A stretch of DNA of 64,000 nucleotides from Mucidula mucida (Eukaryota > Basidiomycota > Agaricomycetes > Agaricales > Physalacriaceae), in the NCBI GenBank assembly GCA_015501055.1, contig JADNYV010000122.1:1-64000 (forward strand), in the 5' to 3' direction. The notes beneath the pieces are model-generated. The model had not been told where the DNA came from, did not search any database, and saw only the letters and a list, made by a program, of their open reading frames with translations. A program made the position numbers and the translations under genes. Shown piece by piece: positions 1 to 9,206 of the stretch (position 1 is its first letter; every line of letters begins with the position of its first letter).

Positions 1-185
1 GTCCTCGGGATTGAGGCGGCGCACACCATCAATATGAACAGTTTCTGTCCTTCTTCTGTCAAGAGGTCGACGGCGGTGGAAACGGCGACTACACTCCGGT
101 CATAGTACTGCAGTTGGAATCGGTGGCGGTCAAACAATGTGACTATGCTGTGGGAGCGCAGGATGACGTCCGACAAGTGCTCCAT
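1..185 (-). CDS. 5' part of an unidentified gene leaving the window (possibly FunK1-kinase-like)
   Basis: An open frame starts at ATG 185 on the minus strand, with an in-frame TGA two codons upstream, and stays open for about 61 codons to the left edge. The peptide has the run FQLQYYDRSVVAV followed by an acidic turn and a hydrophobic stretch (LFILMVCAAS). This weakly resembles the region before the kinase core of fungal FunK1-type proteins, where a 'YYDRS' strand is common. That assignment is only an impression; too little of the protein is inside the window to see kinase motifs. The upstream sequence (186-480) shows no further exon that I can support and then merges into retrotransposon leader sequence. 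Confidence 0.35.
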   Translation of the reverse strand, partial: MEHLSDVILRSHSIVTLFDRHRFQLQYYDRSVVAVSTAVDLLTEEGQKLFILMVCAASIPR

Positions 186-486
186 GGCATATCATGCACA
201 TTTCATGTCTGTACGTTCCTGTGCCCAGTTATGATTACTTTCTTGCGTCTTGTTTGAATCTGCATTCAACGCAATATGATCACTGGACGTACTCCCATTG
301 ACATTATCTTTTGGGCGCTTTTGTTTACTATACATAGGACTGAGTTTTGTAGCATTGGAAGCCGCAGACCTTGAAGTAGGCGTGCTTGCCAGTGCGCTGA
401 GGCATAAGTCGACACCTGGAATCCAGTAAGACTAAAGCGCTCATGAATTGACCATTACCTTTATGTAGAACCCGGAGCTGGTGGTT

Positions 487-989
487 TGGATGAATAAGGA
501 GGAGTTGCCTAGATCTGAAATAGAATCCAGAACTTGGTAGGGTGGGGAATGATGATGTGTATCGTAAGGTAAGTAAAGTAGGTAGGTATTGTAACTGTCT
601 ACGCTATTTTACCGACTACTGACTACGTATCTACAGAGCCCAAGAGCTCGTCACAAGTTTGCAATTGCCCAGCCGACGTCCCTCTGGTGTGCGGTAAGCC
701 GAAGTTTTCCTGGAAACGGGGTTTGACCCGTAAACAGCGCCCACTGAAGTGCAACTGCCAAAAGTTTGTTCTGGTGAGAGCGGCTACTTCCAGCACCCGA
801 GGCAGTTATCTCTAACTGTTAGCCGGCGCTACTGGGACCAATACACACATATGTGGATGTGCACTGGGATTAGGATTCTGTCAATCTGTAAACAGGAAAG
901 GGGATGGGGAATGTGTGATAATCAAACAGTGAAGTGCTGATCGACGATCAGGGATGTGTGGTAGGTGGTCAAAAGTAGTTCCGATCTTC
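487..989 (-). repeat. Leader of a truncated Gypsy copy, in tandem with copy 1
   Basis: This stretch matches the 5' leader of Gypsy copy 1 (about 6430-6944) almost base for base. It includes the segment just after the LTR and the untranslated region before gag, but homology stops near 487 and no gag follows. It is therefore the 5' end of a second element sharing the LTR at 990-1520, i.e. an LTR-internal-LTR-internal arrangement left by recombination or by truncation of a tandem pair. Confidence 0.8.
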
Positions 990-1139
990 TGTTAGCGACT
1001 GACTAAGCCACAAGACTCAACCAGGTACCACAGCAAGAACTTAAGGAAGAAGGTGTTCGTGTTCGTAAGACTAGGCTAGGCCAGGTGTATAAACGAGATC
1101 GGAACTAAAGTACAATGATACTACACTACTGCTTATATA
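976..1139 (-). promoter_or_regulatory. Gypsy LTR core promoter and self-complementary primer-binding site
   Basis: Reading the minus strand, a TATATAA box runs from 1139 to 1133. The sequence TAGTTCCGATCT begins at 1107, 32 bases downstream, where transcription would be expected to start. Two bases after the LTR end (990), at 987-976, lies AGATCGGAACTA, the exact reverse complement of those 12 bases. In Tf1/sushi-type chromoviruses the first bases of the mRNA fold back onto the primer-binding site and prime reverse transcription. The layout here matches that mechanism. The function is inferred from position and complementarity. Confidence 0.7.
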
Positions 1140-1520
1140 CTAGTAAGCCTGTGTTTGGGACTCCTTGTCCATACATGTTTCCGCTAGGGATAACTCCACG
1201 CCCTTGACCCAGTGTTGTATGCTACTAGTCCGTGAAACCATTAAATATGAGTGGTAACTGCATGTAAGTAATAATACTGAAACAACCATGTGTGCTACGA
1301 GTGTTGGTGGTGTGTATACAATAGGGAGTTCATGAGGTATCGGCATGTATGATGTCATTCATGTGTTGGGCGTGTGTCCGACATGAGTACGGCTTCGGCA
1401 ATGAAAAGGAGTATGATCGGTGATGAAACAGATGATGAAACAGTCCGTTGGTTGATAAGACAAGGCCCCTGATAAGATATGATAAGATGTGAGAGTGTGA
1501 AAATATGGCGATTCATGACA
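990..1520 (-). repeat. Gypsy LTR (3' LTR of copy 1, 5' LTR of the truncated copy)
   Basis: The LTR begins TGTCATGAAT at 1520 and ends CTAACA at 990 on the minus strand. Directly upstream (higher coordinates) is the purine-rich GGAGGGGGTGA polypurine tract. It is about 531 bases long and matches the LTRs at 6945-8421, 33709-34239, 35125-35644 and 40857-41386. The same LTR is followed by a second leader, so it is shared by two elements. Confidence 0.88.
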
Positions 1521-1531
1521 TCACCCCCTCC

Positions 1532-4500
1532 TTAACGCGCAAGTTTCATTCTGCGCCAGAGTCGCTCCATGAGGGCTGCAGAGGGTAGCGTAACGTCAAG
1601 GGGTTTGGTATCAGCGGTGGCATGGGTCGGAATAAATGGGATGGAAATTGCGACATGGGGACTTCAATTGAGCAAGTGCAGGTGGCTTTGGCTTATTCGG
1701 GTACTGTTGGTGAAAATCACGGATAGCTTTGTCAGCATTCTTGAGATTGCATGCCGGTTCCCATGTCTGCTTGTGTGTGCCATAACCCTTTCAGTGAACC
1801 TTGTATTGAAAACCCCCGCGGTACTTCCGGGAATTAACCACTTTTTCAACTTCCCATTCCGGTTCGGCTCCTTCCAGCACAGGTGGTGGACACATGTCTT
1901 GGGGTTGCGTCGGAAATTTTGGCTCGTGGTAAGGCGTTAACAGGGCCTCATTGAACACGGGATGAATGCTTTTCCACGTGTGAGGAATCTGGAGCTTGTA
2001 AGAGCTCGTCTCAACTTTCTTGATCACTTTGAACGGCCCAAAGTGTTTGTCATCAAGCTTCTTCATTGGTCGGTCCATACTGAGATTCATCCCTTCCGGC
2101 CATACTTTGTCGCCTTCCTTGTACTCCATTGCCTCTGTTCGCTTCCTGTCATAAAACCGTTTCATGTCCTCTTCGCCATCTTTAACGCTGATCCGACTTC
2201 ATTCCATGTTTTCCTCATTCCGTTGGCAAACTCCTGCGCAGTCTCATTTCTCAATGCCATCTTTGGAGCGGTGCCTTTATAGGGGTGCCTGCCCATATCT
2301 GCAAAGAACGGAGTGACTTTGGTTGCCAAATGTTCTTGATCATTGTAAACGAATTCAGCAGAAGGTAACCATTTGTGCCAGTCATTCTGATGATAATTGA
2401 TGAATAACCGTAAGAAATGTTCTATCTCTTGGTTTAACCGTTCTGTCTGTCCGTTTGCCTGTGGATGATACGCCGTTGTAAAGTTTCCTTTGATGCCCAA
2501 CAGCCGGTACAACTCCTTCATGAAACACAAGTGGTATTGCGGACCTCGATCATGTATAATCTGTCGTGGTATCCCATGTATGGGGAAAATGTGATCACGG
2601 TAGATGCGGGCCATGCCTTCTGACGTCAGAGTGGTGTGTGTCGGTATAATGCGTAATCGCTTTGTGAAATGGTCCACAAACATGCTGATTGCGTTGTATC
2701 CTCCCGATTCCGGCAGTTCTCCAATCAGGTCCGTCCCTACTACCTCCCATGGCTTGCTTGGCACATCAATAGGGTGGAGGGGTGCGGCCGGCTTTGTGCA
2801 ATGTGACTTTGTGGCCTGGCATTTTTGACACCCTTCTACGTATTCGCGGACGTCTCGGCTGATTCCGGGCCACCAATAGGTGCATGTGATCAATTTGAGG
2901 GTCTTATATTGTCCCGATGCCCTGCAAGCTGTGCATATAGTGCATTCAATAACTCTTCCCCGCAATTCCTTGTCCTTCGGTATGTAAATATATCTTTCCA
3001 CATAATAAGTCCATTTTCCTTCTCTTCTCATTCTTTTTCTTTGTTTTCTAATGCTTTTTGTATGTATCTGTCTTTGTTTCCTTTTCTTTGTTTTTTGTTA
3101 AGTAATTTGTCCTCCGGTGTATTTACTGTATGTAAAGAAAATTGAATTTATGAAATAAAAAACTCTGGCTTGAGCAAAACAATGTTTTCGTTATCTTTTT
3201 CCCCCTTCTCAAGGCCTGTCATCCTTGACAAGGCATCAGCTTTTCCCATCGTCCTGCCTGGCTTATGAATCATCTGTATGTCATATTCCGCCAACTCCGT
3301 AACCCATTGCGCCTGCCTCCGGTTCAACTTCTGTGGCTTCCTGAAGTACTGAAGGTTTTGATGATTGGTGAAAACCTCCACTGTCTCCTTAGCGCCTAGG
3401 AGATATTGCCTCCAGTCGTCAATTGAGTCCATAATAGCCATCATTTCCTTGTCGTAGATCTCGTAGTTGCGTTCAACTTCATTTAACGTGCGAGATCAAA
3501 AAGCCCTGGTCTCCATTTCCCGTCGACAAATGGCAAAAAACGGCCCCATTTGCATAGTTCAAGGAGTCCGCCTCAACTCAAAACTTGCCATCGTCGCGGG
3601 TACAATCAGGACAGGTTCTTCCGTCATCCTCCGTTTCAACTCCTCAAACGCCTTGTGTTGCTCCATACCCCAAACCCACTTGCCCTTCCCGGTTAGCAAT
3701 GTCAATGGCTTTGCTACTCCTGCAAATCCCCGGATGAAATGTCAGTAGAAGTTGCAGAAGCCCAGGAACAACTGTACTTCCTTCTTCTTTGTCGGCTCCC
3801 TCCATTCCTTCACTATGGCCACTTTTGCCGGATCCATCTTCACTTCTCCTCCTCCAATAATCACCTCTAAGTAGTCTACTTCATGTGCTTTGAAACTACA
3901 TTTCTCGGGCTTTAAATACAACCTATTTACTCATAATATTTCTAATACTCGTCGTACGATGTGCCTATGTTCTTCCAAAGTGTTCGTAAATATAAGTATA
4001 TTGTCTAGGTAAACTATAAATATCCGTCGTCAATCAACTCCTTCAGAATGTGATTCATGAACGATTGGTGGCCGGCGAGTTTGTGAGTCCGAAGAACATT
4101 ACCAATGGCTTGAACAGCCCTGGTTTGTTCTAACACCGCTTTCCACTCATTACCGTTGTTGATCCAAATGTTATTGTAACCCCATCAACATCCATCTTTG
4201 TAAACCACTTTGCTCCTTTCAACTTGTCAATAAGCTCTTGGATCAATGGCAAGGGATATTGATTCTTGATTGTCATGTCGTTCAACTTCCAATAATCCTG
4301 TACTGGCTGAAGGCTTCCGTCCTTCTTTTGACAAAGAAGAAGGGTGATGCCATAGGTGAAATTGATGGCCGTATACGTCCCGTCCGTATGTTTTCTTCCA
4401 GGAACTCATCTAACGCCTTCTGCTGATGGACTAAGGGGATAACCTTGCAGTCGACTGGTTTGGAACCAGACGTAAGTTCTATGCGTGATCCCAGGGTCTT

Positions 4501-5526
4501 CGCTCCGGTAACTTGTCAAAGTCCGCCTTGCTGAATACATCAGAAAATTCCTCAATGTAAGGTGCAGCAGCAGATGAAGGCTGTTGTGATCTCAGCTTTT
4601 CACCGCTTTTGCAATAGTTGTCCCAGTCCATCCAGAACAAGTGCTCTCCCTCTTCCAACTTCTCTTCTACATCTTCTCCTTCATCTTCTGGCGAGTCATA
4701 CTCGGGTAGATAGCCGCAGCGGTCTGGGCATTGATCAAAAGTCATGTGGATTCCGTCCAGTTGATTGTGGGGTTGTGATATTGTAGCCAATCTAGCCCCA
4801 AAAAGATGCTTGTTTTGCCAAGATTGGTAACGGCCAACTCGATCTTTTCAGCGTGATCACCAATCTTCATCCGGACCTCCACAAAACCTTTGATTGCTCC
4901 TCCCTTGTTTAGGGTTCCATCCGCATTGTAGACAGGGAGCTTGACCGGTAACTCCTTGATCGGGAGTCCGTTCTTCTTGACGAATTCTTTATTGACGCCA
5001 GAACCCGTTGCTCCACTGTGAAGAAGGGCACCCGTTTCCCATTCAGAGCCTGTGTGTACGCTCTCTATGGTTACTCAGAGTTTCATGTCCTGCCCCTTTG
5101 TTCCCCGGATGTACTTCCTTGACTTTTTCAACTCTGTCACAACTTCCACCGCAGCTTCCTTTGTCAATGCTTTGATCACCATCACTTTCTCTTCTGTTGC
5201 TTCTCTCTCTCTCCGCTCCGTCATCCATGCTCTCAAAATTCCCACTGCTCTCGACACTTCGTCCTCTCTTAGCCGTTATGCGATCCACTCGGGCGTATTT
5301 GGCTCAAATCTTTCTTTCGCAGGTTTTGTTGGTAAAGTCGTCGATGATATTTTAGATGTTTCAGTACCCGTACTGTAAATAGATTCTGCATCTGACGACC
5401 CTTTCCTTGATGACTGCTCCGGCAGGACTGCGTCTACTGCGGGAGCTTCGCAAAACCCAACTCTTCGGCCAACTTCTTCTTCTCCTTGTTGTTCATTTCG
5501 GTCCATAGCCCCTGAATCGTCTGGGG
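1532..5526 (-). pseudogene. Gypsy copy 1 pol remnant: PR-RT-RH-IN-chromodomain
   Basis: Conserved blocks appear in several frames from right to left: a retropepsin region (about 5030-4780) whose active-site DSGAT reads HSGAT; a reverse-transcriptase region (about 4500-3850); an RNase H tail ending in the usual HKPGRTMGKADALSR (about 3430-3200); and an integrase whose zinc region and catalytic core are best kept in the 289-codon frame at 3031-2162. That frame retains the three acidic residues (GTDLI, HDRGPQ and the E of NGQTERLNQE). The end holds a chromodomain (EWEVEKVVNSRKYRGGF .. VHW) and a stop at 1532-1534 just before the polypurine tract. The DVxWGYNN block carries a stop shared with copy 2. 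Frameshifts and stops make this a pseudogene. Confidence 0.88.
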
Positions 5527-6347
5527 TCAACCCTTCTTAGGACAGAACCTGCTGACGTAGTTGTGTTCGCCACAACTGAAGCAGAGTCCCCTGTGTTGTG
5601 CGTTGTCGATGTCCATTGGCCTGCCGGCTCCTCCATAGGTAACACCGGTGGCATCTCGTTGTGTGATTGGCGTCTGGGGTGGGTTCGTAAAATTGGCTCT
5701 TGATATAGCCGCCTGCGGAGCTTGGGGCCGGGACTGCATGCCGGGCCTTTTGCTCGCCATCCGCCTTCTCCACAACTGATTGATCTGGATGATCTGCTTC
5801 TTCCAATCATTGTAGTCTTCCGGCAACCCGTCTCGGCTACCATAGATCTGGTTGATGAGCTTCTCGTCGACGTTGGTCTCGAGAAGACGCACGACATATG
5901 TGTCATCCTTTGAATATTCTGCCTGAGTGAGCAGAACCTCGAACTTCTGGAAAAAGTCTTGAGCAGTGTCTTGCCTCTGGCGCAACCACTCGATCTGGTC
6001 TTGCCCGTCTTGCACAAGGTTGGAATCCACAAATCGCTCCTTCAAGTGCTCCTTAAACTGCGCCCAGGAGACTCTCCATTCCTCTCGTTTCTCGCTGAAG
6101 TTCTGGTCCGAGTAGTTCTGAACCCATGCATCTACATGATCTCCTCGAATATAGGAGAGAACAACATTAATCCTTTTGGAGTCAGATGTGATGTTGTTCT
6201 TCTTGTCACGAATGTATGTGAACATTGATTGCCACCAGCTCTTGTACTTGGTCTTATCCCTGTCATAGTCATAAGGCTTGTTGACAAGGGATCAGCCTTT
6301 GGGTTGGCATTGGTGTGATGACCGGACTCAGGTGCTTTGTTGGACAT
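5527..6347 (-). pseudogene. Gypsy copy 1 gag remnant with damaged zinc knuckle
   Basis: Gag starts at ATG 6347 (MSNKAPESGHH), loses frame after about 25 codons, and continues in the 232-codon frame 6225-5527. That frame contains the capsid-type region (FTYIRDKKNN, SWAQFKEHLKERFVD, AQDFFQKFE) and a C-terminal CCHC knuckle. The knuckle reads CFSCGEHNYVSRFC, so the zinc-binding histidine is a tyrosine. Copy 2 keeps the histidine (CGEHGHVSRFC). A TGA follows the knuckle in both copies, in place of a probable Trp codon, before a stretch (LWTEMNNKEKKKLAEELGF in the same frame) that looks like continued coding sequence. Confidence 0.85.
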
Positions 6348-6958
6348 GGTGAATCGGGGTGATGGGGTTGGAGAGTGAAAGGGTAATAATGGGGGTATGG
6401 GTAATGCGGGTTTGGATGAATTGGGTGAGGAGATAGAGGTTTGGATGAATAAGGAGGATTTGCCTAGATCTGAAATAGAATCCAGGACTTGGTAGAGTGG
6501 GGAATGATGATGTGTATCATAAGGTAAGTAAAGTAGGTAGGTATCGTAACTGCTATTTTACCAACTACTGACTACATATCTACGGAGCCCAAGAGCTCGT
6601 CACAAGTTTGCAATTGCCCAGCTGACGTCCCTCTGGTGTGAGGTAAGCCAAAGTTTTCCTGGGAACGAGGGTTGACCCGTAAACAGCGCCCACTGAAGTG
6701 CAACTGCCAAAAGTTTGTTCTCGTAAGAGCGGCTACTTCCAGCACCCAGGCAGTTATCTCTAACTGTTAGCCGGCGCTACTGGGACTAATACACATGTAT
6801 GCGGACGTGCACTGGAATTAGGAATCCATCAATCTGTAAACAGAAAAGGGAAAGGGAATAGGGAAACGTGCAATGATCAAACAGCAAAGTGCTGATCGAC
6901 AATCAGGGATGTGTGGTAGGTGGTAAAAAGTAGTTCTGATCTTCTGTTAGCAACTAAC

Positions 6959-7640
6959 TAGAGACCTCAACAAGTATTACTTGGATCAGACCCACGATCC
7001 GAGAGCCGAGTACTTGAGGCCGAAAGGGCATACTCGTGATCCGGAACTTACTTGATCCGCGCTGACTTGCGGGTCAAACGAGTCGAGTACTGAAGACAAT
7101 CCAAATCAGTAACGAGTCGCAAATACTTGCGGATCAAGCTACATAATATTGTAATAAAACTGTATATAAACGACCACTTTGTAAAACTACTCATCAGATT
7201 TACCTTCCGTGCGGCTTTTTCGTTGAAAATCTGAATTACTTGCTCAATAGGCACAAGGCCTGACTTGAACAAATCCTTCAACATGACACAGGCGCAAACA
7301 GACTCATCCAAAAGGTTGAAACAATGTTTGATAACCGTTAAGCCAGCCACCAAAAACATCCGTTCAACATCCGTCAATGTAGCTAGACTGATCATCAGTA
7401 GAAGAAGATGAATAAAGAAGCGAAGCATACCTGGCATGCTCAAAAAGTCCAGTGCCATCAGCGCTGCGAGTAAGTGCGAGTACTCGTAACAAGTACTCAC
7501 CGCTCAGATGCCCTACTCGCAATCTGTTTATGACCCGACTCGCTATTGATCCGCGGATCAAACGAGTTGAGTAGCCGAGATCCCCGGCCGAATCAAGTAC
7601 TCGAGTTTCCGCATGACCCGGAAACTCGTTGAGGTCTCTA
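6959..7640. mobile_element. Non-autonomous hAT element, copy A (682 bp)
   Basis: The terminal inverted repeats are TAGAGACCTCAAC at the left end and its complement at the right. The element is flanked by a perfect 8-base target duplication CAACTAAC (6951-6958 and 7641-7648). TIR sequence and 8-base duplication are hallmarks of hAT transposons. Both subterminal regions are full of short repeated words (GAGTACT, CGGATCAAG, ACTCG) that probably serve as transposase-binding sites. It sits inside the 5' LTR of Gypsy copy 1. A closely related copy is at 38966-39645. Confidence 0.88.
7200..7400 (-). pseudogene. hAT transposase C-terminal dimerisation-domain remnant
   Basis: Inside the hAT element the minus strand encodes TDVERMFLVAGLTVIKHC followed by a stretch ending CACVMLKDLFKSGLVP. 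This has the pattern of the hAT family C-terminal dimerisation domain (acidic-x-ER-x-F-S/L-x-x-G, then a helix ending in L-K-x-W/L). The DNA-binding and DDE parts are absent, so the element is an internal-deletion derivative that kept the last exon of its parent transposase. The same remnant is present in the copy near 39.2-39.4 kb. Confidence 0.65.
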
Positions 7641-7650
7641 CAACTAACTA

Positions 7651-7905
7651 CTGTACTAACACGACCGGATCTTCACGGCATGTTACGCGTTATGATTGTG
7701 AACTAAATTACCAGTAGTTCATCCAGGGTCCATAGACCATATTGGGAGCCGCGGGAGGTGGCGGCGCGAGCCGCCGCGGCAAAAATTTCCGCATTTGGGC
7801 TGATCCCGACAAAATTTACCGTTGTTACGCGTTATGGAAGCCGAATTAGTTCACTTCACGGGGCCCTGTGACGCGTTATGTGAATTAATGGTCGCGTTAG
7901 TACAG
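7651..7905. mobile_element. TA-flanked MITE, copy A (255 bp; Tc1/mariner-like)
   Basis: The inverted repeats are CTGTACTAACACGACC at the left and the complement of CTGTACTAACGCGACC at the right. TA dinucleotides flank both ends (7649-7650 and 7906-7907). Removing the element and one TA restores LTR sequence as seen in the other Gypsy copies (..ACTAtAGC..). There is no coding capacity. The interior shares the repeated phrase GTGACGCGTTATGTGAATT with the element at 15415-15658, so both belong to one family. Confidence 0.75.
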
Positions 7906-8433
7906 TATAGCTACAAGATTAAACCAGGTACCACAGCAAGAACTAAAGGAGAAAGTATTTGTGTTTGTAAGACTAGGCTAGGCCAGGTGTATAAACAAGA
8001 TCGGAACTAAGGTACAATGATACTACACTACTGCTTATATACTAGTAAGTCTGTGTTTGGGACTCCTTGTCCATACGTGTTTCCGCTAGGGATAACTCCA
8101 CGCCCTTGACCCAGTGTTGTATGCTACTAGTCTGTGAAACCATTAAATACGAGTGGTAACTGCATGTAAGTAATAATACTGAAACAACCATGTGTGCTAC
8201 GAGTGTTGGTGGTGTGTATACAATAGGAAGTCCATGAGATATCAGCATGTATGATGTCATTCATGTGTTGAGCATGTGTCCAACATGAGTACGGCTTTGG
8301 TAATGAAAAGGAGTATGATTGGTGACAAAACAGATGATGAAACAGTCCGTTGGTTGATAAGACAAGCCCCCGATAAGATATTATGAGATGTGAAAATGTG
8401 AAAATATGGCAATTCATAATAGTTTGCTTCGGG

Positions 8434-8682
8434 ACACTGGAACTTTGCAGCCACATCCCCCACTTTCATTTCATGGGCCTTGAAAAGTGGTGTGTTTGCA
8501 TCATCCTTGGGATGCTCCTTATCATTATACACATTTCTCTAATACTTTTCTTTGCCAGCCTTGCCCTTTTCTACATCCCATTATGCACCTCGCTTGCATG
8601 GGCTGTTAGCACAATCACAGCCCTCGTCTCTGTAATCTACCTTGTTAGCAATATGATTTCTATCATATTTCCTCAGTCTGAA
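8434..8682 (+). pseudogene. DUF6535 gene fragment
   Basis: The plus strand encodes about 83 residues that align without gaps to residues in the middle of the intact DUF6535 gene at 17129-20105: FMGLEKW, IIGMLxIIxHISLxLFxAxLALFY, SLAWAVxTIT and YLVSNxIxIIFPQ. Only the region of two membrane segments survives. There is no start, and the frame is cut at the left by the Gypsy LTR and at the right runs into unrelated sequence. It is a decayed paralogue or partial duplication of the 17-20 kb gene. Confidence 0.8.
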
Positions 8683-8898
8683 AATTGGCTAGGTCGGTTG
8701 TTAATTCTTCAGCTACATTAACTTTTTTGTTCAAGTCACAGCTTGATAAACCCGCCCGCCGGGGGACATCAATTGTTGAAACCGGCCTAGTGAATCAATA
8801 CCTTCCACCGTACATTAGGAAGAAGTAGTAGGCCATTGAGAGCATCACAACACCCATAAACACAATTACACCATAGTTTGTTTCGTCAACCAAAGGAT

Positions 8899-9188
8899 TA
8901 ATGTAAGGAAATGGAGTCGGTAAGCTTCTCAGTCGATACACAATGGTAGAAACGACTGTATTAAGGTCGAGTACTATACCTAATGTAAGGAAATGGAGTC
9001 GGTAAGCTTCTGTAAGATATATAAGTACGAGGAATGATTAGGTTAATGTAAATAGGCTCACCTCAGTCGATACACAATGGTAGAAACGACTGAGGTGGCG
9101 TGAAACGATCGAGAGGTATATAAATGTACGTATAGGAGGCATGTCCATAAAAGGAATTCACCGCCCGTCGTCGGGTCTACTTCCAACA
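8899..9188 (-). repeat. Copia 3' LTR
   Basis: 290 bases, TGTTGGAAGT..CATTA on the minus strand. Inside it, a segment of about 30 bases beginning TAATGTAAGGAAATGGAGTC occurs twice about 90 bases apart, and a segment with CAGTCGATACACAATGGTAG also occurs twice. By eye it is identical to the 5' LTR. Confidence 0.92.
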
Positions 9189-9206
9189 CTCCCCCAGATC
9201 CGACGA

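Larger units (their letters stand above)
990..8421 (-). mobile_element. Ty3/Gypsy chromovirus, copy 1 (decayed, with nested insertions)
   Basis: This element has LTRs at 990-1520 and 6945-8421, a gag-like frame, then protease, reverse transcriptase, RNase H, integrase and a C-terminal chromodomain in the order expected of a chromovirus. Frames are broken many times, so it is not autonomous. The 5' LTR is interrupted by a hAT derivative (6959-7640) and a TA-flanked MITE (7651-7905). The base before the 5' LTR is in degenerate DUF6535 sequence; the left side is another Gypsy leader, so no target duplication can be compared. Copy 2 lies inverted at 33709-41386. Confidence 0.9.
6945..8421 (-). 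repeat. 5' LTR of Gypsy copy 1, split by two insertions
   Basis: The LTR starts at 8421 (TATTATGAATTGCC, the TG of the usual terminus changed to TA) and ends CTAACA at 6945. Only about 540 bases are LTR; the rest is the hAT derivative 6959-7640 and the MITE 7651-7905, only about ten bases apart. The primer-binding site that follows differs from that of the truncated copy at one base (AGATCAGAACTA). Confidence 0.85.
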
